From Colius striatus (Eukaryota > Chordata > Aves > Coliiformes > Coliidae): 64,000 nucleotides of DNA. The notes below the pieces were generated by a model. That model was given only the letters and a program-made list of their open reading frames with translations, was not told where the DNA came from and searched no databases. How positions within the stretch are numbered: position 1 is the first letter of the stretch; every line of letters starts with the position of its first letter. Below are positions 39,894 through 53,439 of this stretch, piece after piece. The stretch spans positions 48,492,152 to 48,556,151 of the forward strand of contig NC_084763.1 of NCBI RefSeq assembly GCF_028858725.1, read 5' to 3'. The position numbers and the translations under genes are program-made.

Positions 39894-42800
39894 GTGAGGG
39901 GCTGCGCTTCCCGGTCCGGCGGGGGAGGAAGGAGGAGGAGGAGGAAGAAGATGGGCGGGGAGGAGCACGGTGCCGCCGCCGCCGGGACAATTGGGCAGTG
40001 TAGGGCAGGGTGGCCCTGCAAAGGGTACGTCCGCGCCCGGGCCGAGGCCGGCTCCCTCGCAGCGATGGCTGACACCCCTCCGGCGCCGCTCGCCCGCCCT
40101 CCCTGCCGCCCTTTCCCGGGGCGCCGCCGGGAAGTGCCCGCCGTGCCAGGCTGCCGGCGGGGGGTCTGGGCGGCGCCGCCCCGCGGTGCTCCCGGCTGCG
40201 GCTTCGTTCCCCGGGCGCTGCCGGGAGCGCCGAGTTGCCGACGGCGGCACTGCGAGGCAGCTCCGCACCTGGGCGCTGCCGGTGGGCCCGCGGTGCCGGG
40301 GGCTGCGCGGAGGCCGGGCAGGGCCGCCCGACCTGCCTTGTGGAGCCGCCGCTCACCTGCTGGGGCCGCGGCCGGCGGGAAACAAAGGGAGCCGGCGGGC
40401 AGCGGTGCCTGGGCGGCCTTTCCCCGGGCGCTCCCGCTGACCCGGGGCGGGTAGGGGGTGGTATGATGCATTGGCTTTAACTTGATCGCGGCAACTTGGG
40501 GCGGCTTGGCTGGGGTGAGTCGGTGCGGGCGTGCTGTGTTATTTATAGCCGGTCGTCGGAGCCAACAACTTAACAAAAGCCCGCAGCGAGGAGCAGGTGG
40601 GCTGGTGATGCGCTGGAAGCTCGTTAAGGTGTGGGGTGCTGCAGCGTGGCTTGAAAAGTTGTCCTGACAGTTGTTTAAAATGCATCGCTTATTCAGTGCT
40701 CTGAGTCACAGGCAATTATTCAATGGCTACTTATTATGCCTTTAATTTTTAAGGATGTGTATGCTCTTGGAAGGTAGATGACTTGGAAGCAGTGCTCGAT
40801 TTTTAAGCTATGTTAGTAATCTCTGCGGAAACAGTAAAGAATTAAGCTGCTTGTTAAAAAGGTTAGAAATTCTCTGTGTTTTGTCTATATCTGTTGTTTG
40901 TATTTGCATCTATTTTTGTACAACTTTTGTGTGCTTTAGGTGCATGTTTTGCAGATGGTGGTTTTTACAGGCACTGGTGAGGCCGGTTGTCTGCATGAAA
41001 ATATTGTCTGAGGGGTTGGTTGTGCAGAATGAAGAGTGGTGCCCCATGGGAAGAAAGGTGTGAGTGGGGCTGGGAAAGTTGTTGTGGGACCAGTCAGTCT
41101 CCCAAGCAGTGGCCACGCAGTACAGCTGGAATCTTGAAGAAAACTGCCCAAGGAGAAGCAGAATCCTAGACTCTGATTGTAGCCAGGGCATCTCATCTGG
41201 CCTGAAGTGATAAGAATTTATCCTAATTTAGCCTCAGTAATTGAGTTTATTTCTGTATCAGCACTGCGAAAGGCTTCATTTCAGTAGTGGGTGATGTTTG
41301 ATGTGCTGAAAATGGAAAAAGATTACACAAGTCAACTGCTACTGCTTTGTAGGACACTGTGAACAAGGTCACACAAAGAATTTTAAGGCGAGCTGTTAAT
41401 ATCCTCAGTGTTATTTTTGAATAACTTATCATGTGTTTATATTACGAAGTAAGTAACAATTCCATAGCCATAGCAAGTAAGGGCTTTGGTATTGTTCCAA
41501 GAGGGAAATAATAAACTAGTCTTTTTAGTGTATCTCAAGTCTCAATTACCTGGTTTGAGAACATCAGAAGGAAATATTCTGTGCCTGCTGGTTTCAAAGA
41601 GAGGCATGAAACACCTTTTTTCCTTTCAGCCATGAGTTCTAGGTTAATGCTGAAGTCAAGAATGACTATATCTAATGTGATACATGGTCACGTTATATAC
41701 CTGTCACACGATCATACTTAGGATTCTATGTGTGGGCTAGGACCATGCCTCTTTCCAGACCGTTTACAAGTGCTTCAGGATGTGTTTGGGGGGCACGGTG
41801 CGGCAGTTCTGAGGGAGCGCTGTGGGGAGGTGACCCTGTTGCTGTGGGTGTAGGCTGCCCTCGGGAAGGCGCAGCTCGGAGCAAAGCTCACCCCCCGCCC
41901 AGGGACGGCTGAAGCGGTCACACTGGGATCAAATTAGCCAAGATCTCGCTCAGAAAACCTAACTAGAGTCAAACTCCAGCATGCAGAACCCCTGTTGCAT
42001 GCCCCCGTGGGGAGAGGCCCCAGTTTCCCCGGCGGTGTTGGCGGCGGGCGCGGGTCGGGCCCTGGCCCCGGCCCCGGAGCGGAGCGGGCGGTGCCGGCCC
42101 GGGAGAGCAAGGAGGGAGGAGCTGACCTGTGCAAACACTGAGGGCTGCCAGCCTTACTCAGCAGGGAAGAGGTGGGGATGGCCCCCGGCGGAGGTCGGGG
42201 CCCGGAGGGGTCGATGGGTGGGTGTGGAGTGGAGGAGCCGGGGCGCGGCGGGTGCCGGGCTGCTCACCCGCGGTCGTGGCTGTAGTCACCCGTGGCTCCT
42301 CTCAGGGCAATTTGAAGGCTCTATGAGACGGTGAGTGTGTTTCTGCGTGGGGCTGTGGCTCACCTTCCATTAGCTGCCCTATAGGAATCGAGGTTTTCTT
42401 CACCAGAACTGTGGCCACGGTCAGATTTTTTGGTGTTCATTTTTCTTAGGTTTTCATTGTCAGTGGGGCCGTTCATTATTAATCTCTTAATCAGGTATTG
42501 AGACTTTAAGATTTTAAAGCTTACGGACGTTCTCTGTGGAAGTAAGTAATTTTTCATGCTTATTGTCCTCTAATTGGGAGTCACCACTCTTTACCAAGTG
42601 GGTGCCAGCCAGCATTACGGGTAATGGCCAAGGAAGAAAAAAATACTGTGAATTTACAAGGTCTGACCTGCTGTGTCACTTCAGTTGTTGACCAGTAGCA
42701 CAATGAAGTTGGTGCTTCAAATATCAATATTGTGCGTTCACATCTGAATTAACTCTAAGACGCTTACTGTGGTGGCTTGGCCAAGGCTTCCGTGGCTCTT

Positions 42801-45622
42801 TAACCTGAATCTTATGAGTCAGATACAATTAGTCATCCCCTGGGCTGTTCGTAGGGTACAGGCAGCCTACCTTCTGTGGCACAGCAACCACGTTGAAAAA
42901 ATTGAAACAAAGTCAAACTTAATGTACTTGGATTTGTGAAATCAAGGCCATGTTAGTTGTTTACAGACGTATAGGGTTAATGTTGATCTTTGTTAACCTA
43001 CCAAGACAGATTTCCCACCTGTACCATAGATATCTCTTGCTTTTCTCTGTTGAGGTGGAGAATTAGAGCCTTGCCTGATCCTGATGATAAGATCTGTTTA
43101 TAAAACTGTCTTGATGTTCTGGGCAAACATAGAACACAGCCTGTCTCTTTTTGATTGTGTGTTCAACATCACCAAATGTTTGCTATTGACTTAATAATTT
43201 TGCAGCTTGGATGAAAGAACATAAAAAATTGTGCCGCTTATTTTTGTTTGAAAGGAATGAGATTGCAAAATGGACTTCAAAAGTGAATAGAGCTATTTTT
43301 GTAGCGTTTTATTTGACTTGTATTTCTCAAAATTCTGAGGGTTTTTTTTTAAGCATAAAATGCAACTTATTGAACCTTATTGGAACTAGCAAAATAGAAA
43401 TAAAAAATCCCAGCTTTTAAACGCTTCGTAGTCCTGTCAGGAACCACAGGCCTTGCGTTCTCTTTTTGGTTTCTGTATGTGAGAAGGAAAAATGCTGAAT
43501 AGGTCTTCGTCCTACATTTCAGCTTCCAAGGTAGCAGACCTTAAAGGTAGACTGTGACTTGGAAACAGTTGCATTTTTCTGGTATATGACCTTGAAGCTG
43601 TGAAAGGGCTTGGTGACAGCTTTAAAGAAGCATTGAGAGGAATCAGGATTAGTAACAGGGAAAAAGAAGCACCACGTTTGCATGGCAAAGCTTCCAAAAC
43701 TAGGAAGGTATTGGGAATAGCTGCAATTGGTTCATGTTTATCTTCTGCTACAGTTGCTAAACAACTGACTGTAGAGCTGCACTTAAAAATACCTATTTAT
43801 GTATGATGGCAGGTAAGCAAGTTGTTTTGTACCGAGGCTGTAGATAGACTGTAATGCTGTGAATTTCAATGTAGCTTTTTTTGGTAGGGAGAGTAAACAC
43901 CATTTTATTCCTACTGTCAACAGTGTTGAATGTGGTACCTCATTCCCTCTGCCAAATCCTCAGTAAAGTTGCAAGTCCGACCTTGTGATTCCCTTTGGAG
44001 TCTTGTAAATTATGGTAGCTTTCAAGTTACCTGTAGGAAATGCTTCCTGAAAGTAAGAGAAGATGAACTGTTGGAGAGAGGAAGCTGTAGTGTCTTGGCA
44101 TCATACTTGAGCTTTTTAGCTGCTTCTTTTTCTGCTGAGTTTTGTGGGGGTTTTTTTCTTCCCAAAGCTCAGATCAAATAGCAGAAATGATGAAGGAAAA
44201 CATGAAGAACTGTTAAAGGTTTCTGCTTCATTTCTCCCCAGAAGTCCTTTTTTGTGTCATTGTTTCTGTCCATAGTTCTTTTCAGGGTAGTTGAGTTCAC
44301 TGCATGTGTATGCCTGCATGGAATTGCATTAGTTCCACTCTGTGGCAGGGTAAATGCTACAAATCTCATCACAAAGTCTTAACTTGCAGAGCTGCAAGTT
44401 TCTACAGATTTTTTTCTCATTCAAAAAGATTTATTTGTTAATCTTTAAGACTTAATGGAACAGCATTTTTCTTGAAGTCTTCTACATTCCAATTGAATAC
44501 TAGAGTACTTCCCATTTACATACATGCTTTGTTTTTCAAGATTAAGAAATTATATCTTTAATGTTAATTTACTATGTTGGATTTGGTGTAAATTGGTAAA
44601 ACATGCTTATCCACTCATGAGTTGTGACATTGGTGCTATGTGATTACGTAGAACTTGTAGCTCATGGATGTGGATACATCAGTTGTCTGGATTTAAGATA
44701 CTGAAAGCCATTTTCAAAATTTTCATGTATTATCCTTTCATTTATTGTCCACTTTTGATTTTGGTTTGTAGCATTGTTTCATTATTGTTGCTTTTTTTGT
44801 TGTTTACTGTTTTAGCCCTTAAACTTTTGGTTAGATCATGTCTTCTGTAAGGTAAATATCACAAAAAGGTCTCTTAAGAGTAAATATGTAGAATTTAAAC
44901 CACTGAAACCAAAGTATCTTGGAAAGATTGAATACTTTCATCTACAACTATGATAGTATTAGATAAAATTCTATGTTGCAGTTACACTAGCAATTTACAG
45001 AAATAAAGAAGTGATTATAACCACCTGTTTTATAATCAACAGCTAGATGTAGAGGCAGTGTGACCTGCAGCCTCTGGCAGCGTGGATCACACAGCTCCCT
45101 GTCATCTCCTCCTCCATTTAGCTCAAGGTTAGAAGGTTCTGTTTGGTGTGCAGCCTGTGTGGATCAAGGATTACCAGCCCATGCTGAACCTGGGGTGTTG
45201 CACTGGAGGAGGATGTCAGGGGTTTTTACAATGAGGAACTGAAAGGACTCTTGATCTGAAAGAGAAGAATCAAAAAAAGCAAATAATGATGTTTTCCTTT
45301 AAACTGGTAACACAGTTCCATGAAGGAATTAAGCCTGTGTATAAGCAACAGATTGACTTAGACTAGGCCCTCCACCAAATCCCTAATGATCAAGCAGCGT
45401 TATTTGGTAATAGAACCACTTGATAGCAGGAGGCTTGTGTGAACAGGGGAGTTAAACTAATGTCAGTTTTTATACTGACTTTGTTGCTGAGAAAAGTATC
45501 TAAAAATCTTGCACTTTGCCACCAGTTAATCAGTCTGAGGTTGACACACATATTTTTGAAATGATCTTTCTCTGAAGTGGTCTTAAACATTTGTTACAGA
45601 TGTATTTTTTTTTTCCTTACAG
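39894..45622 (+). other. ARHGAP12: ARHGAP12 intron 1
   Basis: From GTGAGG at 39894 to the pyrimidine-rich tract and TTACAG at 45617-45622. It includes the rest of the CpG island and a second GC-rich patch at about 41,760-42,330. About 42,340-45,600 is AT-rich with no nameable element. Confidence 0.55.
41760..42330. promoter_or_regulatory. Second GC-rich patch, possible alternative promoter or first exon
   Basis: A GC- and CpG-rich block, densest at about 42,030-42,280 (GGCCCCGGCCCCGGAGCGGA, GGGCGGTGCCGGCCCGGG), lies 2 kb inside the putative ARHGAP12 intron 1. It ends with ACG followed by GTGAGTG at 42331, a strong donor. An alternative first exon feeding the same coding exon is plausible but unproven. 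Confidence 0.4.
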
Positions 45623-45711
45623 CTCTGATTATTAACAGGAAAATAAAACTTCTGAAGCAGAAAGAATGTGGCTTACCTTTTGCCTGAAAAGGTGAAACTT
45701 TTCGAGTAGAA
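45623..45711 (+). other. ARHGAP12: ARHGAP12 5' UTR part of the first coding exon
   Basis: A T-rich tract (45602-45618) and ACAG precede base 45623. The 89 bp leader contains an in-frame TGA at 45685-45687, which rules out an N-terminal extension of the frame below. Confidence 0.85.
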
Positions 45712-46380
45712 ATGGCTGATAAAGGTGGAAAGATCATTCCAGGACAATTGTACATTGAAGTAGAGTACGACTATGAGTATGAGGCCAAGGACAAGAAAAT
45801 TGTGATTAAGCAAGGGGAGAAATACATCTTAGTGAAAAAGACTAATGATGATTGGTGGCAAGTCAAAAGAGATGAGAATTCCAAACCCTTTTATGTGCCA
45901 GCACAGTACGTGAAGGAAATACCACGAAAAGCACTGATGCCACCTGTAAAGCAGGCAAGCATGATGCCAAATAACGCTTTGAAGTTGACACATGGATTAC
46001 AGAGATCAACAGAAAATGTGAATAAGTCACCAGAACTTTCTAGTTTTGGAAAATCTTCTCCAGTTCAAGTGTCTTGCCTAGTTCGAGATGCCAATCAAAA
46101 TCTGGGACCAAACAATAGCCCTGGTCAAACTCTTGGTTTGAGTCTGGACCTTACCCAAAACAATGGAAAACTTAACAATGAGTTGCAGTCTCCGAAGGTT
46201 TCCAATCAGTATAGAACCATCTCCATGGGTCATTTCCCATGTCCAGAGTTCTTGGAAATAGAGAAGACCAGCTTTTTACATGAACAATCTTGTGATTCAG
46301 CAGGAGAAGGCTCAGAAAGAATTCACCAAGATTCAGAGTCTGGAGATGAACTCAGTAGTAGCTCCACAGAACAAGTGCAG
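45712..46380 (+). CDS. ARHGAP12: ARHGAP12 first coding exon: SH3 domain and Ser-rich linker
   Basis: The exon gives 223 residues in phase 0, ending STEQVQ before a GTAAGC donor at 46381. It matches the N-terminus of Rho GTPase-activating protein 12 as I remember it. Residues about 12-72 form an SH3 domain: the ALYDY-like strand is VEYDY (17-21), the acidic RT loop follows, the ligand-binding tryptophans are DDWWQV (46-51) and the last strand is FYVPAQYV (60-67). Residues 73-195 are a low-complexity, probably phosphorylated linker. About 196-221 is acidic and serine-rich. The WW, PH and RhoGAP domains of the roughly 850-residue protein must lie downstream of the window. The start is supported by A of ATG with G at -3 and +4 and by the upstream in-frame TGA. 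ARHGAP12 switches off Rac-type GTPases at cell junctions and the actin cortex. The exon looks intact. It is the 5' neighbour of nothing else coding for at least 17 kb. Confidence 0.96.
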
Positions 46381-49019
46381 GTAAGCTAAAAAATGAGCCC
46401 TGTAGATTTGTGTGTGTTGTGATGTTTGTTTCTTTATTACCATAATTGCTTGCTACTGTTTTGAGATTAATTCCTAATAAATTCAGATTCTTTAAGTTAC
46501 AATGTTGTATCTCAGCATGAACTGAATATTGAAGTCTAAACTGTTGATGTGTATAGCTCTATTCCTTGCAGAAGTACTTTGCTTCGGGGATTAATTCCAT
46601 TTACATTGTCTTGTGATTGAATGTTACAGAAATGCTTTTGTTCTTTATTAAGATTGCTTTGAGATGATGCTGAATTTGGGTTATATTTTCTTCCAGAGAA
46701 AGGGAGCCTACTTCAGTAACTCCTCGCTTCTTGGCTTGTTGAAAGAATAGTGCTAGTTACTGTCAGCTTTTCCTAAGTACGCATGTAGATAGGGTAAGAG
46801 CTTTAAATGGATGTATTAGTGGGTTTAATAGTTTAAAAATGGTACACTGAAGATTTATATGGAATTTAATTACAAGCTTGATTATTTTACTTGTAGGCTC
46901 TTGTTTTAATGAGTCATCCTTGCCAATTCTGCTTCTCACAACTTTACTCTGGATTAAAACTCAAAACATGTGAGTTTGTTAATTAGTATGGAAGAATCTC
47001 AGGAATGATGTACTCCCACTTCAGGCTAAAACTGAGCATTGATGGTCTTTTTCTGTAGTAAGTTAGTTTCTCTCATGTTTTAAGTCTTTCTTTTTTTTTT
47101 TTTTTGGTGGCTTCCCCCACCCTTAACAAAAGATTAGCACTTTGATTTAGATAATCAGGTCACTTCTGGTAACCAAGTTAATTAGTCTGTTGTAATCCAG
47201 ATTTGTTCTTGAATGTACGTGTACATATACATAATTATGTATGTGTGTATACAGATAATTCCCCCAACCTCACCCTCACCTCCTCTTTCTGTAGGGAAAT
47301 GTTAAATGATTTTAAAATTCTGAAGTTAAAATCTCTCTAGTCTTGCACTTTTTTTACTCTGTTATGGGAAACTTTTGTTGTGTTGGTACAAACTAATCAC
47401 TACAGTAAATTGCATTTGCCACCATGTATTCAGAGTACCAAAGGAACTCACTCAAGTGTGATATTCAAATAAAAGTTGATACTAACTTCAGAAGTAAAAA
47501 TTTTATCATGGAAAGCTGGGAATCGGGACTTTGCTCATAAGATTTAGTTGAGATGGAGCTGCTTAGTGGACTAGTATTGGAAGATCTTTTGTTGGATCAT
47601 TTGTGTAGTATGAGCTTATATGTATATTATAGAAATAACTCAGAATTCATAGCTTTTCAATATCCTAATCTAGGCTCATTCTTGAAATTCAGGGTTTCTC
47701 TAGTCACAGAACTTAATGCCTCTTAACATTTATATATTTTATAACAATTCTACCTCCTGCCCCTCCTCCCAAAAAGGATTACTGAATTTATTTTTTTTTT
47801 AGTGATTTCTCACTTCATGTGAAGATTGATCAGATTTCTTGCACTTTCTTTGCATCTATGTCTTAGCTCATTGTAATTGATAGGGAACTACTGTAATTAT
47901 TTTATCCATCAAGTTCTTTGAGGGATGTGTAGTAGCTCATATACTGCCATAGTAATTGGTTGCCAAAAAAACCATGAAAATGCTAAGGAATGTTGAAAAA
48001 ATATACCCTATTTTAAATATTTACCACACAAAAGTTTATATTGTAAGACAGTTACTTGGGTGTCTTTTGTTAAACAATAATAAATATAAGACTTATAAGA
48101 CTTGTTGCTCTGTTTCCATTGGAATTTGTGACTGTTGATGCAGTGAAAGTCTTCTCACCTTTCTCCACATTCCCACCCTCTCAAATACACTTTACTCTTT
48201 ATAAGTTTGAGTTTGAGTGGGGTGTCTATGCAGACTTCACTGGGTTATGGATGCTGTGAAGATGAGTGTTTTCACAGTGCTTAAAAATTGCAAAGCCTAG
48301 AAATGCAGTATTTTGACTGTGGAAAAAGCATGGCAGTTTCTGACTGATGTTATTGGAGACCTTGCCATTACTGTGGTCTTGGGTGAAAAGAAGGCAGATG
48401 CTCACTGTGTTTTACAGTTTTCTTGATTTTAAAACTGAATTTTAAAAGTTAATCTCATTATGTGTAGTCACAAACTCTTTAAATGCAATGAAAATGTTTG
48501 ACATTTAGTAGCCATGGGGATTAAAGCAGTAGTAGCACTGATGTCACTGTTAGCTCAGTCTAGATATTCAGAGTGCCAGCCTTCTCACTGGAACAGCCTG
48601 GCATTTTTTTTAGAATTCTTTCAATAATGAGCATTGTTTAGTAGAAATCAGCTGTGCAGAAATTAATGGCTTAGAAAGCTGTTTTTATTGCTCTTAGTCT
48701 GTAGTGAGAACATCAAGTTCCCAGCTTTCACGCACAAACAGGATTTCATTTCACAAGACTGACTGTGGTTCTTTCTCCCCTGCCTGCTGTGGAATTCAGT
48801 TTTATGCAGTCTGCATTATAATAAACTCTAAGCTACAGGTGCTTTCTCTTAAATTTGTAAGATTATGGGATAGAATGACCTTAATACCTTTGTGTAGGTG
48901 ATTTGTTTTTTTGAGGGGTTGAGGTGATAATATTCAGCACTAGCCCAACCTTCAGTGTGTTTTCAGTGTCCTGTGTACAAATGTATGACATGCAAAAGAA
49001 TGCTTCTGTTAAGAGATTC

Positions 49020-49960
49020 TTCTAAAAGATTATGCTCCTTCTCCTTTCCAGTAACGAAGTGCAGGTTATGCATCTGTACAGTCTTGAGCCCATAGACTTG
49101 CTGGCTGTGGAAGTACTGGGAGATCCAGAGTCTCCAAAGTAGTGCATAAAGGAAGGATTTTTTTTAGCATCTGCAATATCACACAAAATGAAGGAGAGAT
49201 GATAGCGTGAGCAGAAGACTTTGCTAATGAAGATGTAAGCAAATGATCTGGGCAAGGCAAAGATCAAATCTAGGTAATGAAAAATCTTAACGTTTTTTGC
49301 AGAGGAATTCAAACTGTTGGGTACAACTCTGGTGCATAAGGCAAGAATTAGCTGTTAGTTTATGAACTTAAACTGTTGGAAGGCAGTTGTTGGTAATTAG
49401 AGGAAGTAAGTCTTGAAGAAGCAAGTTCCAGTTTAACCAGACTGAAATCTCCAGTGGAGACAGTAACTGTAGGGAGAATTAGACTTGAGTGAAATGGCTC
49501 AGGAGTGCACAGCTGCATGTAAGAATTGCTGACGTGGTGGTGCTTGAAACCGTGAGATTCAATGAAATGAAATACAGTTTTAGGAAAAGGGTGTTAGGTA
49601 TGATGGTCCTGATCATCATAGAAAGGACAGGAAATGCTCTCAGAAAGGCCAGGAATTGGGGGGGTGGGGGAGGAGAGTTTCAAGATAGGAGAAATCTGTA
49701 TCAGAAGATGGACAGTGTGTGAAAAAGCATGTGGGAAGTCCCAGCAGATGAAGCAGAGCCCTGAGTAGTTGTTTTGAAGAAGAAAATTTACATGTTTAGG
49801 CATGCCTGAACAGGAAAGAAAAGTTGAAGTAAAAATGGAAGACAGTAGAAGTGGTCTTGAAAAGGAGCTTTGAGTGATGTTTGCAGGTAAACTCTACTAA
49901 CAAGTTTAGAGAGAGAAGGCATGCAGACGGGAAAAAAGGTGGGTAGATTCAGAGATCATG
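49020..49960. other. Purine-rich block of unknown origin
   Basis: For about 900 bp the + strand is unusually rich in A/G and lacks the long T-runs of its surroundings. It includes a G7-T-G5 run at 49658-49670. It looks like an old interspersed element, but I find no terminal repeats, tail or coding remnant to classify it. Confidence 0.3.
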
Positions 49961-52900
49961 TCAAGAATGATTAGGTGTAATCTTTTTGAGGATGATACGT
50001 TGGAACAAAATTGTTACAGACAGAAATTAAGATCTGCTTTCAGCAATGCCAGTGCATAACCTATGTGAAATAACTTTGTTTCTGGTGGGTGTTACCTGTT
50101 CTGTAATAGGAGACATAGAATGTATGTAAAATACATACACTGTGTTAATGCTATTTTTTATGCTTATTAAAAGTTACTTTGAGTAGCTGTCTGGTTTTAG
50201 TCATTATAAATATAGACAGTGACCTATTTGCAAAGATTGTTCGGTGTTTCATCCTCTTTAGTAATTGACTATTGCATAAACTGTGAAGCACTAAAGGGGA
50301 TTATCACTAGGATAGTTGGTTTCATTTGATTAATTCTGAGTAGTAAAGATCTCACAAAGAGATCTTTTTGTCTTACCTCTGCAGTTTCTGTGGGATTGCT
50401 GTTACTTTTAGTAGATTGAGAAAATTTTCTGTGTTTCTGTAGAAGATGTGAGAACATATCTTCTAGGGATCTTTGCATTCCCAACTTTGCCATTTAGTTG
50501 AAAGACTGGTGTCAGGCCGTTACTGTTTGATTGCCTTGTTGGTCAAACATTAAACCTCTAAAATAAATGGCTGTTACTAGTTTTGTGGGGCCCAGAATGA
50601 ATTTGCTTCTACTGTAAGAAATTTAATGCTATTTGTATTTCGTTTACCCCAGGAATAAATAATTTGGCACTGTGAAGGAAGGATGCTACATACAAGTTTT
50701 TTCTTGACGAAACTGACCTGCTTTGCAGATCCATGGTGACATGTATGATGTCATCTTTTGAATTATGCTTTGAGTACTATCTTTTTAATCTCTTCTTAAA
50801 ATCAGCATTTGTTATTCTAGTGATGTTAAATTCTGAAATATGTCCACTATAATGAGGTGAAGAATAACTTTGAATTATAAAGCTTTTGGCTGCCTGTCAT
50901 TTAAAGAATTTTGTAAGATGTTAAAACTTTTTTTTTTTGGTAATGCCAGTAACTGCTCCTAGAAATTTGTGAACAGCTTGTTTTCTAAGTTTCTTGAGTA
51001 GTTCTGCATGCTCTCTGTCCAGAATCTTTCAGGAATACTTTTCCTGGCTTTTTTTTTTTCTGCCCAGTGACAACTGGTCTGAATAGTTGCACTTTACAGT
51101 AGTGTTGTTTGTGATCAGCTCTGTCCTGATATTTTTAATGTGTAATGTAATCTATCAACTAGTTGTCCCTCTTGGTCCAAGTAAGTAATTCTGGATTTAA
51201 GTACTCCAGAATGGGAAGGCACTGTGTCCCACTAACTCTACCTACAACCTGTATGCTCCTCTGAATTTCTCTCATGCAAATCAGATTGATCATCTTCAAA
51301 AAACCCCACAACAACAGGACTATTATTGTTGAAAAATCGTCACTTGAGAGATGAGTTGGTTTTATTTGACTGGCTTGTTCCCATACTGGTGTCAGGATGC
51401 TCAGCTGAGTAAGCTACAGATCAGAACTACTTAGTAGTTGCAGTTTTGTGTTGTGCTTTCAGAATTGAAACAAACAAATACAGCATTATTAAAATTCTGC
51501 AAGTGCCAACACAGTCTTCTGAGTTTTCACCCCCGTTTTCCTTAATTTCACGCAGAAAATGATTATGTGGAACCTCCAAGGTATCAATGTACATTAATAA
51601 ACCTGTGTCTTTCATCCTGTTAGAACCACTTACTAGCTCAAGTGAAGCTCAAGATGAAGCTTCCTCACTACTTAAGGAATATCAGTCATACTATGGAATT
51701 GTATTTATTTATTTTTTAAGTCTGGAAAGGTGCACTATCTGGTATGCAATATGAGTTTTGGTGCCTGCTCTCCCACCTACCTTTTCTTTTGAAGCAGTGC
51801 AAAATAACACCATCAGCAGGAGTGAAGGCAGAATCTTTATGGATGGTGGAGGAACTGCTTAAACAGAAAAGCAGCTCTAGGGAAAGGAATGAGTGTTTTG
51901 TCTGACTGCTGCCTAAACTGAAAGCAGCTGGAGATACCAGAGACTTACTTGATCTCCTTTGGCAGGGCTTCTGTCAGTTTCAGGTCAGGAACCTCCAGAC
52001 TTAGAACAAACTTTAATTGCTTTGTAATAAACAAAAACCCATTAGAGAATATTTGATCATATCATGTTCTCGCAAATAACTCTGAAGATAAACAGTTGCA
52101 TTTGCTATGTCTTTACACAGACACTATCTAGGGAGTTGTTTAATGTTGCAGTACTTGCCTATGGAATCAATGTGCTGTTATTTTGTAGAATTCTGAAGAA
52201 AGTATAATTTGTTTCACAGCAAAGTGACAAAATGGTAGAGAACGTGTGACTCATTAGAATAAAATGCAGAACACTTGTTTTGGGCTCTTCTCTCTGGAAT
52301 AGTAGATGTTTGTGCTTAAAAAGAAAGTAAAAATCTATGTGTGTCCAGTGCCCAAATAGCTGATATTTCTCTGTTGTGCCTTGCTAGAAATGTTTGATTT
52401 TAAAACTGATAGAAATGGGTTTTGCCTTGATGTGGGGTTTATTCTAGAGCTAAAGGACAGTACTTTTGGACAGAAAATCAGAATAGGAGTAACTGAAGAC
52501 TTTCAAAAGGCTTTTGTGATGATGATTAATCAGGCCAGTTAGTGTTACATTACATTTATCAATTTTGAATTTAGTTTATCTTAGTTTATCAGACTTCTGA
52601 GTTAGTTCTGAGAAAGGCAGTCAGAAGTGATGCAGTGAGAAGCGATGAAATAAGCATGGAGAATGAGAGTAGTAGGAAACAGAACAAACAGAAAATGTAG
52701 AACTCTTAGTTGTTTGTTATTTCTGTATTTTAAATAGTGTGTAGTTGCTGGCCTCATCTGGAAAATGAGATAATAGTACTGATAATAGCACGGAAGAGAT
52801 GCAAAGTATGGGCAGTGACTGGCATAGTTCCCGTGTGAAGGCTTTGCAAAAACCTTGTATGCTACTGGGTGTGCATTTAGTACAGCATACGGAGGACTTC

Positions 52901-53439
52901 TGATTTTTAAGCTGATATTGTAATTGTTGATGCTGAAATAGCTGAGAGATTGTTGAGAAGGCAACCTTAATCTAGGTATATTTTTCCCCTCTCTTTCAAC
53001 AGTTTTTATCGACTTGTCCTGTCTGATGTGAACTCTTTGGCCAGACACTTAGAGCTTATGTAGAATGGTGCTCTGAAGACTGGCGTAGGTGTTTGGAGTC
53101 TGTATTTCAACTAATTCTAATTCTCTGTCTGATAAAACAGTTCTGTAAATGAAAGCTAAAAGTTGAGGAGCTGGCTAATGATTTGAGCTTCTAGCTTTAT
53201 GTTGGGTTTTGATGTTAAATTATCTGGCTTCAACTCCTGTTTGTAATCAAATTCATGGTTAGGGCTTACTGGCTCCTGCCTTAAATCTGAAATTACATGT
53301 TGTGCTTTGAATTTAATTAACATAGTTTTAGTTGTTCCCTTTTTTAATGGTTTGCCTGGAGCTTCTGGATGGTCTTTGGATCATCCAGTTCGTTGAAGTA
53401 GCCTCCTCATATTACGCTTAAATGCAGTGCTGAAGAGTT

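Larger units (their letters stand above)
39371..40570. promoter_or_regulatory. ARHGAP12: CpG island, ARHGAP12 promoter
   Basis: About 1.2 kb of very GC-rich, CpG-dense DNA with GC boxes (CCCCGCCCCC at about 39734-39744) and no TATA box, flanked by ordinary AT-rich DNA. It is the nearest promoter-like sequence upstream of the ARHGAP12 coding exon and contains a good splice donor at 39894. Long frames on both strands (up to 402 codons on the - strand, 39368-40576) are low-complexity Arg/Pro/Ala/Gly translations expected of stop-poor GC-rich DNA and overlap one another in several frames. I do not regard them as genes. Confidence 0.85.

Noticed and set aside
39368-40576. 402-codon open frame on the - strand, plus other long frames on both strands
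   Set aside because: They overlap each other in several frames inside a CpG island, translate to Arg/Pro/Ala/Gly-rich low-complexity sequence, and show no domain. Stop-poor GC-rich DNA explains them.
52602-53048. 148-codon frame on the - strand in ARHGAP12 intron 2
   Set aside because: AT-rich chance frame without domain, splice context or conserved motif.
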